64,000 bases of DNA from Symbiodinium microadriaticum (Eukaryota > Sar > Dinophyceae > Suessiales > Symbiodiniaceae): NCBI GenBank assembly GCA_001939145.1, contig LSRX01001566.1, positions 47,595 through 111,594 on the forward strand, read 5' to 3'. Of this stretch, positions 57,955 through 64,000 are shown piece after piece; within the stretch, counting starts at the first letter, position 1; every line of letters begins with the position of its first letter. Below the pieces are notes generated by a model, which saw nothing but the letters and a program-made list of their open reading frames with translations, was not told the DNA's origin and did no database searches. The position numbers and the translations under genes were made by a program.

Positions 57955-58510
57955 GGTTACCCTAAGCCCGAAACCCTAAACCCTAAACCCTAAACGAACC
58001 CTAAGCCCTAAACCCAGAACCCTGAAACCCAAACCCTAAACCCCTCTGTTTACCGCACTATCCAACTGCTAGAGCTGTTGTCTGCTCAGCGCACTGCCGT
58101 CTTTGGAATCGAGGGTTAAGGCTTCAGAGCGCCGGGGTTGCTAGTGGCAGCAGAGTGGAGGGCTAGAGTGGTAAACAAGTTTATGGTCAAGTAGAGTGCT
58201 CCAAGTGCCCTGTTTACCGCGCCCAATAAGATGGTGGTAGAAGAGTGGACAAGTAGAGCAGTCAATGGTTGTCATGAGTGCCTAAGGTTCCTGTTTTCTG
58301 CGTTATCTAACTTGTAGAGTTGTTGTCCGTGGAGTGCGCCGTCGTGGTTATGAATTCAAAGCGCAAGGGTTGCCAGCAGTAGTAGATTGGATGACTGGAG
58401 CGGTCAAAAGGGTTATAGTAACGTACGGTGCTTTAAGTGCCCTGTCTTCCGCACTTTAGGAGCTGGTGGTAGCATAGTGGTCAACTAGAGCAGTCAACAA
58501 TGTTTTCATC
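57955..58510 (+). repeat. CCCTAAA block and diverged repeats of about 240 bp
   Basis: CCCTAAACCC heptamers lie at 57966-58042. Related units with AGTGCYYYAAGTGCCCYGTYT and TACCGC, AACTGCTAGAGCTGTTGTC and GAGTGGNNAANTAGAGCNGT then follow at about 57.77, 58.05, 58.19, 58.27 and 58.43 kb. No gene is called within this stretch. Confidence 0.6.
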
Positions 58511-58533
58511 AAGAGAAGTGCACCAGATGATGT

Positions 58534-59413
58534 TTGCGTTTGCTCGAAGCGTTACTTCCCGAAGGTGTCAGCATGAACCTGACTTTTAAGGGATATGCGC
58601 TCCTGGACGAATGGATATCGGGGCGGCATGCAGTGATCCAAAGGCATTACAAGCGCGGCCACTGGCAGCAGCTGGACAAGCTAATTTATGAGCATAACTA
58701 CAGGATGAACGATCTCAGCCACTGGCCATTCGATGGAGCATGTATATTCGCAGATGGCAACTGCGCATGTTTTCTTGGCAGTCTCAAAGCCGCCTTTGCA
58801 CGAGTTTCAGTCCCTTTTTGGACGGGAGGTGACTGTGGTGGTGAGCTTATGCGCGCAGGACCAGTGGAACATGCGAGGCGCTCCTGAGGATTGGTCGGCA
58901 TACTTCGAGTCCATGGAGGTGAGGTTTTTGTCGTTTGCCATGCAGGACCTGTGCGTTTCTGCTTCAGCAGACGCACTCACGTTCTACAACCAAGCACGAC
59001 ATACGGTGGATACGTGGTTAGAAGCCGCGACTCAGCTGGTGGCGTGCTTTGAACAGTTCGCTGCGTCCGGCAGACCCTTCCATGTCCTTTTTCATTGTGT
59101 GGGAGGCATCAATCGCAGCAGTGGCATGCTTGCCGCCTGGTTGGTTATCGCGCATGGCTTCTCGGCCGAAGATGCCATCGACCGCATCCTGCAGGTGCGT
59201 CCTTCTTTGCGTCCATGGAGGCGTCGTGATTATGTGCTCTGGTTGCTTGGCGCGCTAGAGCAGCAGATTCAGGAAGTGCGTGCGCACATTCTCAGAAGCG
59301 CGCAAGAGCTGCGTGGTTCGTCTGAGTCAAGAGCGAGGGAGTCATCTAGGATCACTCCACTTCCAATTTCAAACGACCTTTACGTCTTCGATGAAGACAC
59401 AGAGCGTGGCTGA
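58534..59413 (+). CDS. Dual-specificity protein phosphatase
   Basis: The main frame (58733-59413, 226 residues) has the catalytic signature VLFHCVGGINRSSGMLAAWL (HC-x5-R) near residues 118-136, then AIDRILQVRPSLRPWRR, typical of the helix after the P-loop. The Asp in SFAMQDLCV is a likely general acid. A preceding frame (58534-58800) reads GVSMNLTFKGYALLDEWISG and ACFLGSLKAAF, the latter like the FLGSxxAA start of these domains, so it is probably joined by a short intron or indel near 58.8 kb. The family removes phosphate from Ser/Thr/Tyr or other substrates. It lies 1.0 kb after the Helitron helicase on the same strand and ends AKESSR…-like basic/Ser residues then ERG*. Confidence 0.8.
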
Positions 59414-59896
59414 TGCGCTCTCTGCAGATGCACGCCGCTAGTTTGTTGCCGTACATGAGTTACGTGGACAACGAGTCGAGAAAGGACTTGTGCTCGTGCC
59501 GCCTGTCTGTTGTGTGCAAAGCAAGTTCCTGACATGATCTTTGCTTTCATGTTAGTTGAGATTTAGGCTCTGGCTGCATAAGTTTATGATCACTTGCTCG
59601 CTTTCGTTTTTGATGTCAGCGACCTGAAGTTCCAGAAGCAGACTGTCGCGATCTCAGCTCTCTGAGAACGCCAGCGCGTTCATTGCATACTTGGGAAGAG
59701 GGGGCGAGGTTCGTGACGGTGCCTGCCTGACATGAGGCCAGGTCCTGTCAAGAGCTGATCATCTTTTGTCAGGCAGGGGTTTGGTCATGCTAAGCAAATG
59801 CAGCCTCAGATCCATGCGAGCTTCTCAAGAGTTCCTGGACATCCGCAGCCTCTTCCAGTGCCACCACTCGCGTGCGTGAGTTAGAGAGCTCCAAGG

Positions 59897-60490
59897 ATGC
59901 AGGCTGTTAGCAGCGTGGAAATGTATGTCGCCTTGCACAGCACGCGTGCCCAGCAGCTTTTCACCGGCCAAGCAGTTCGGCCCTCGTACAGGACTTGTCA
60001 AGGGCTGCAATGTCACTTAGAATCCAGACCGTATGGATGAATCATAGATGCGTGCACTTGCAGGAATCGCTGGGGGCTCAAGCGCACGGTTCAAGAGGCA
60101 CGCGTAAGTGTGCTTCGGTTCTCGAGCATTTGTAGTCAGTTCCTCAGTTCTTTGCTCCGAGTGTCGTATTGCAGGCGCTGCAGCGAGGCTTCGACAGCGA
60201 GATCACGAATGTGCACACGTGGGAGCGCTTCGCCCCGCCGCAAGATGTTGAAGTCTACAGGATGCGCATCACGGCTGTGGGGTTAATGACGCTTCAGGCA
60301 GGGGCGTTGGCGTCGCGAGTGTGTTTCCTTTTGTGTCGTTGACAACGGAGAACGCTGTCTTCAGGAAGCCGGTCTTCTGGTTCCCATGGATGCAAACTTT
60401 CGTCTCACTGGTCCGTTGCATCAGCGCTTGCTTGCAGCGACTGGAGAGCTTCTTTATGAAGTGCTGGCCGAGGGCTTCAGCTTGCCGTAG
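59897..60490 (+). CDS. Unrecognised protein of about 127 residues, tandem copy 1, four exons
   Basis: The exons are 59897-59991 (95 nt), 60064-60103 (40 nt), 60175-60297 (123 nt) and 60365-60490 (126 nt, stop TAG). The protein begins MQAVSSVEMYVALHSTRAQQ and continues VRPSYR | NRWGLKRTVQEAR | ALQRGFDSEI…VEVYRMRITAVGLMTLQ | EAGLLVPM…LYEVLAEGFSLP. Introns have GA, GT and GC donors and AG acceptors. The second exon could alternatively end at GAG|GC. I do not recognise the fold. No signal peptide, transmembrane segment or Cys motif is visible. The paralogue at 61333 has the same exon lengths, which supports a real gene. Confidence 0.7.
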
Positions 60491-60664
60491 TATAGTTTGT
60501 TTGGTTTTGTCACGGCTCTGCCGACGGCCGAGTCGCTCTCTGACGATGCCGAAAAAGTACAGGTAGACGTAGCTGGGTACTGTGGAGGGCCCAGTCGCTC
60601 TCCGCCTGAGAGAGTGCGGTGCTTTTGTTGATGCACTCTGCAGCCAGCGAAAAAAAGGGTGTGA

Positions 60665-61148
60665 GAACGAGAAGAGTGCCCATGGTCCTTGAGCGGTTGC
60701 AATTTCAGGTTTGTGGTTCAGGATGCATGCAGAGCCAGGGATTCAACTTGAAAGTTGTTTCTTCATGCAGCCACTGGCAGGTATTTGCCACGTGCTCGGT
60801 GGCGAGCTTGCCAGGGATTCAACTTCAAAGTTCCAAGATGTTTCTTGATGCAGCGACTGGTAGGTATGTGGCTCGTGCTCGGTGGCGAGCTTAGCCGTCT
60901 GGACATGAACGAGAAGAGTGCCCATGGTCCTTGAGCGGTTGCAATTTCAGGTTTGTGGTTCAGGATGCATGCAGAGCCAGGGATTCAACTTGAAAGTTGT
61001 TTCTTCATGCAGCCACTGGCAGGTATTTGCCACGTGCTCGGTGGCGAGCTTGCCAGGGATTCAACTTCAAAGTTCCAAGATGTTTCTTGATGCAGCGACT
61101 GGTAGGTATGTGGCTCGTGCTCGGTGGCGAGCTTAGCCGTCTGGACAT
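60665..61148 (+). repeat. Perfect-looking 242-bp tandem duplication
   Basis: 60665-60906 and 60907-61148 appear identical. Each unit contains an internal diverged repeat (CAGGGATTCAACTTSAAAGTT … GCTCGGTGGCGAGCTT, twice). It lies between the two copies of the 127-residue gene. Confidence 0.9.
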
Positions 61149-61332
61149 CGCAATTTGTTGCAAGGGCTTATTCCGCTGAAGGCGAATTCCTGGGAGAAGC
61201 TCGCAATCCGTCAACGGGTTCGGGCCTTGTGATGTTTTGTTTTGCAGACGCACTGATCTTGCTTTCCGATGATCCACCAACATTCGCAGCATCTTTCATT
61301 CTTTTTCTGCTAGGCCAAGAAAGGCTCGTAGG

Positions 61333-62050
61333 ATGCAATCTGTAACATCCATCGACCTGCACGTTGCCATCCGCTGCGATCGCGCGGAGAAGCTTTTTGC
61401 GGGCCAGCAGATCGAGCCTACGTACAGGTGCCCATGATATTTTGGTTGCACGCTCGCTTCAGTTTCGGGTCAGTATGAGGAGTCTGTTAGGTATGTGCTG
61501 CATCTGTAGAGATTCAGCATTATGAGACTGCCGCTCGCAGGGGCCGATGGGGCCTCAAGCGCACGGTGCAGGAGGCATGAGGTCACTGTCGTGTCTGTTA
61601 GCTCGTTAGTGAGACGTTCTGCGAAGCCAGGCGTTTTTGCGAGGGTTCGACACCGAGATCTGCGATACCAAGACCTGGGCGTCGATCGCCCATCCGAAGG
61701 ACGTGCAGGTCTACAAGATTCAGATGACGGCAGTAGGGCTGATGACGCTGCAGGCGAAGTCTTCCTGTGAACTTCAGAGCGAAAGCCCCAGAAAACTGAC
61801 CTCTGCACTCTGAACCCTAAACCCTAAACCTTTAGCCCCAAACCCTTATACAGCATGAACCCAAAGCCCGAACCCGACGCCTCGACTTCTTGCAGTTTGT
61901 CTAAATTCCATATCACGCTTGCAGGAAGCGGGATTGTTGGAGTCTCACTACGAGAACTTTCATCTTTTTGGCCCATTGCAGCAGCGTCTGTTGGCGGAGA
62001 ACGGCGACGTTCTCTACGAAGTTTCGAATGAAGGGGTGAGCATCCCCTGA
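61333..62050 (+). CDS. Unrecognised protein of about 125 residues, tandem copy 2, four exons
   Basis: The exons are 61333-61427 (95 nt), 61541-61574 or 61580, 61631-61753 (123 nt) and 61925-62050 (126 nt, stop TGA). It reads MQSVTSIDLHVAIRCDRAEK…IEPTYR | GRWGLKRTVQE | AFLRGFDTEI…VQVYKIQMTAVGLMTLQ | EAGLLESHYENF…LYEVSNEGVSIP. The position of the last codon of exon 2 in copy 1 (CGC) is TGA here, so either this copy uses the GC donor two codons earlier (GAG|GCATGA) or it is a pseudogene. Conserved lengths with diverged codons suggest an older duplication kept under constraint. Confidence 0.65.
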
Positions 62051-62086
62051 GGATCGCGTTTTTCGCGAGGGGGCTGAGTCACTCTC

Positions 62087-62087
62087 N
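62087..62087. other. Single ambiguous base at a duplicated junction
   Basis: An N lies between two copies of the same sequence of about 98 bp (61989-62086 and 62090-62187), as if two assembled pieces were joined with a one-base gap. The duplication across it may be artificial. Confidence 0.6.
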
Positions 62088-62357
62088 CTGTTGGCGGAGA
62101 ACGGCGACGTTCTCTACGAAGTTTCGAATGAAGGGGTGAGCATCCCCTGAGGATCGCGTTTTTCGCGAGGGGGCTGAGTCACTCTCTGACGATACCCAGA
62201 AGAAAGTTGTAAAAAGGGCTGAGTCGCTCTCTGACGATGCCCAGAAGTCTGACGTGCTTGTCAGTCGCGCGAAGCGAAAAACACCGGAAAACTGAGTCCA
62301 GGCGGCTTCCGTGTTTACAAGTGGTCGCATGTCAATTGCGTGATGGTACAATAGGCT
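62088..62357 (+). repeat. Partial last-exon copy plus downstream sequence, repeated at 63340-63616
   Basis: About 270 bp from CTGTTGGCGGAGAACGGCGA to GTACAATAGG is nearly identical in both places (two or three substitutions seen). It contains the end of the 127-residue gene's last exon and two copies of the GCTGAGTCRCTCTCTGACGA motif. Confidence 0.9.
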
Positions 62358-62577
62358 TCTGACCTCAAAGCCTTAGCAGTGAACCCTAAACACTAAACCT
62401 CGGACCTTGAACATTGACAGCACGAGGCTGGTGTGCCGAGCGCAAATCTCGGACTGAGTGCTTTTGCTTACATACCTCCTGCGTGCGTTGCGTTCGTCAG
62501 TGCACCTGCCGAGGTCAAGAAGAGCTCGTGGAAAGTGGAGTGCAGGCGGCTTCCGTGTTCAGGAGTGATCGCGTTAG

Positions 62578-62710
62578 TAGGTTTAGGGATTATAGGTCTT
62601 AGGGTACTTGAGGTTTAGGGATTAGGGTTTAGCGTTTACCTTTAGGGTCTAGAGTTTAGGGTATAGGGTTAAGGGTTCAGGGTTTAGGGTGTAGGCCTCA
62701 GGGTAGTCTT
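62578..62710 (+). repeat. Degenerate TTTAGGG repeats
   Basis: TTTAGGGATT, TTTAGGGTCTAGAGTTTAGGG and CAGGGTTTAGGG units form a short interstitial telomere-like block. Related CCCTAAACC pieces lie at 61.81 and 62.38 kb in the opposite orientation. Confidence 0.75.
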
Positions 62711-63053
62711 CGGTGCTTACATTCTAAACCGTGACCTCTGAACCCCACGCCTTGAACTTTGGGAAATGGCTGCGCTTACCGGCTTAGTCAGTCTGGAGTG
62801 TAGCATTCGTTGTGAACACACAAGAGCCACGCAGTAACACAGATTGAGGTGCATGACGAAGCCGCTTTTAAGAAGATAGCGGTCGCTAAAATAACAACGG
62901 CAGTGTGTTGCTGCGAACCCCGAAGCCTACGTTCGCGGCATCCATGGTGTCGCTGACCAAAGATTTGCGTCTGGTGGACGCAGAGTTACAATCACTGCCT
63001 GCTCCTCAGTCTCAAAAGAAGATCCGCGTGAAGCAGCCGAACATTGGCTGAAC

Positions 63054-63410
63054 ATGTTGTACAGCGTCACCTTACTATTTCGTTCGGAGACGAACGGCAA
63101 GGTGGTGCAGATCAAGGACAAAGCTCGCTACTTGGCTTCTGGGGCTGACAAGGATGTCTTCAGCTTGGAGTCCTCCGACGTGGTGCTGAAGTTCAACAAG
63201 ACGCAACCGGAAAAGTCCGAGCAATCGCTCTTTGATGAGCACTTCAAGGGGCTGAGTCGCTCTATGACGATGTCCCAAGGGGAAGATGTTTCTTGCCGCA
63301 TGGTGCTGGCAGAGCGCGCTCTATGCACTGCTGAACTAGCAGTCACCCTGTTGGCGGAGAACGGCGACGTTCTCTACGAAGTTTCGAATGAAGGGGTGAG
63401 CATCCCCTGA
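63054..63410 (+). CDS. Chimeric frame: unknown N-terminal part fused to the last exon of the 127-residue family
   Basis: This 118-residue frame reads MLYSVTLLFRSETNGKVVQI…KARYLASGADKDVFSLESSD, VVLKFNKTQPEKSEQ, then joins at about 63346 to LLAENGDVLYEVSNEGVSIP, the last 20 residues of copy 2. The GADKDVFSL…VVLKFN part faintly resembles a kinase Gly-loop and Lys strand, but this is weak. It may be an upstream exon of a different gene whose sequence is fused by the duplication at 62088/63340. Confidence 0.45.
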   Translation: MLYSVTLLFRSETNGKVVQIKDKARYLASGADKDVFSLESSDVVLKFNKTQPEKSEQSLFDEHFKGLSRSMTMSQGEDVSCRMVLAERALCTAELAVTLLAENGDVLYEVSNEGVSIP

Positions 63411-63616
63411 GGATCGCGTTTTTCGCGAGGGGGCTGAGTCACTCTCTGACGATACCCAGAAGAAAGTTGTAAAAAGGGCTGAGTCGCTCTCTGACGATGC
63501 CCAGAAGTCTGACGTGCTAGTCAGTCGCGCGAAGTGAAAAACACCGGAAAACTGAGTCCAGGCGGCTTCCGTGTTTACAAGTGGTCGCATGTCAATTGCG
63601 TGATGGTACAATAGGC
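63340..63616 (+). repeat. Second copy of the 270-bp duplicated segment
   Basis: It matches 62083-62357. The copies differ at a few bases (for example GTGCTTGTC versus GTGCTAGTC, GAAGCGAAA versus GAAGTGAAA). Confidence 0.9.
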
Positions 63617-64000
63617 GTCTGACCTAGTGACTTGCGCGGCTACGTTTGGGGTTCCAGAGCTACGTGCCGGTGTAGGGTTTCGTCATGTTTAGCAGAGCAT
63701 CTGACCATTGCGCGACTTTTTGGCATTGACTTGACAAAAAACCTTAACATATCCCTAAACTTCTAAACCCTGGAGACCCCCTGAGATGGAAAGAGAGAGG
63801 TTCTGGACTTTGAGGTCTGAGGAACATGACCTGGGGGTCAGGACAGTGAAGCAGAACTGGTACATGAGTTGGCCGCTATGTTTGAAGACTCAGACGGAGC
63901 AGTGGCCTCAGCGTCCTCTCATCTTCTTCTTCATCTTCTTCATCTTCTTCTGAAAGTTCCAGTAGGAGCTCAAGTTCCAGCAGCAGCAGCAGCAGCAGCA
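63617..64000. other. No gene seen; ends in (TCT)n and (CAG)n tracts
   Basis: 63920-63951 is (TCTTCTTCA)-type and 63976-64000 is (AGC)n, cut by the window end. The frame CTC AAG TTC CAG CAG CAG may be a Ser- or Gln-rich coding exon running past the window, but this cannot be decided here. Confidence 0.5.

Overview
The window looks like nuclear DNA of a photosynthetic dinoflagellate, probably of the Symbiodiniaceae type. This is inferred from four things. Conserved eukaryotic and plastid-type genes are cut into very short exons. Many introns can be placed to the base by reading-frame continuity, and they start with GC or GA rather than GT. Degenerate TTTAGGG/CCCTAAA telomere-type repeats are scattered inside the sequence. 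Mobile elements and simple repeats take up much of the space. Most open frames here are chance frames, and I call genes only where protein motifs and splice phase agree.

Layout. 1-8.4 kb: no supportable gene, with a 0.9 kb microsatellite at 5.4-6.3 kb. 8.4-9.8 kb (+): an ankyrin-repeat protein with Cys-rich zinc-binding clusters. 10.15-12.30 kb: an AT-rich insertion with terminal inverted repeats and a 7-bp target duplication. 12.5-13.5 kb (+): a four-exon 2-oxoglutarate/Fe(II) dioxygenase. 15.98-28.23 kb (+): a multi-exon nuclear gene for a plastid/cyanobacterial-type RNA polymerase beta'' subunit (RpoC2), covering the bridge helix, all four zinc cysteines, the trigger loop and the C-terminal core. 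One 3.4 kb intron in it carries a LINE remnant. 29.2-31.7 kb: telomere-like degenerate repeats and a 44-bp tandem array.

31.9-40.7 kb: a minus-strand transposon territory with a DD35D transposase-like protein and a Ulp1-type cysteine protease. It is flanked by tandem repeats, a long fold-back and several tRNA-derived (SINE-like) sequences. 41.76-46.69 kb (+): exons of a transketolase, with the 5' and 3' parts not found. 48.3-57.5 kb: an intron-containing Helitron-type element (DUF6570-like, Helitron-like N, HUH Rep, PIF1-type helicase). Its middle part, with the YxxxY motif, lies on the opposite strand between exact 22-bp inverted repeats. 58.5-59.4 kb (+): a dual-specificity phosphatase. 59.9-63.6 kb: two tandem copies of a compact four-exon gene for an unrecognised protein of about 127 residues, plus partial and chimeric copies of its last exon, and a recurring short coding-like motif.

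How the parts relate: RpoC2 (plastid transcription) and transketolase (Calvin cycle or pentose phosphate pathway) are host metabolic genes embedded among mobile DNA. The phosphatase and the 127-residue family sit just downstream of the Helitron helicase and may be captured cargo, but that is inference. Exon boundaries are stated to the base only where reading-frame continuity fixes them; others are approximate.
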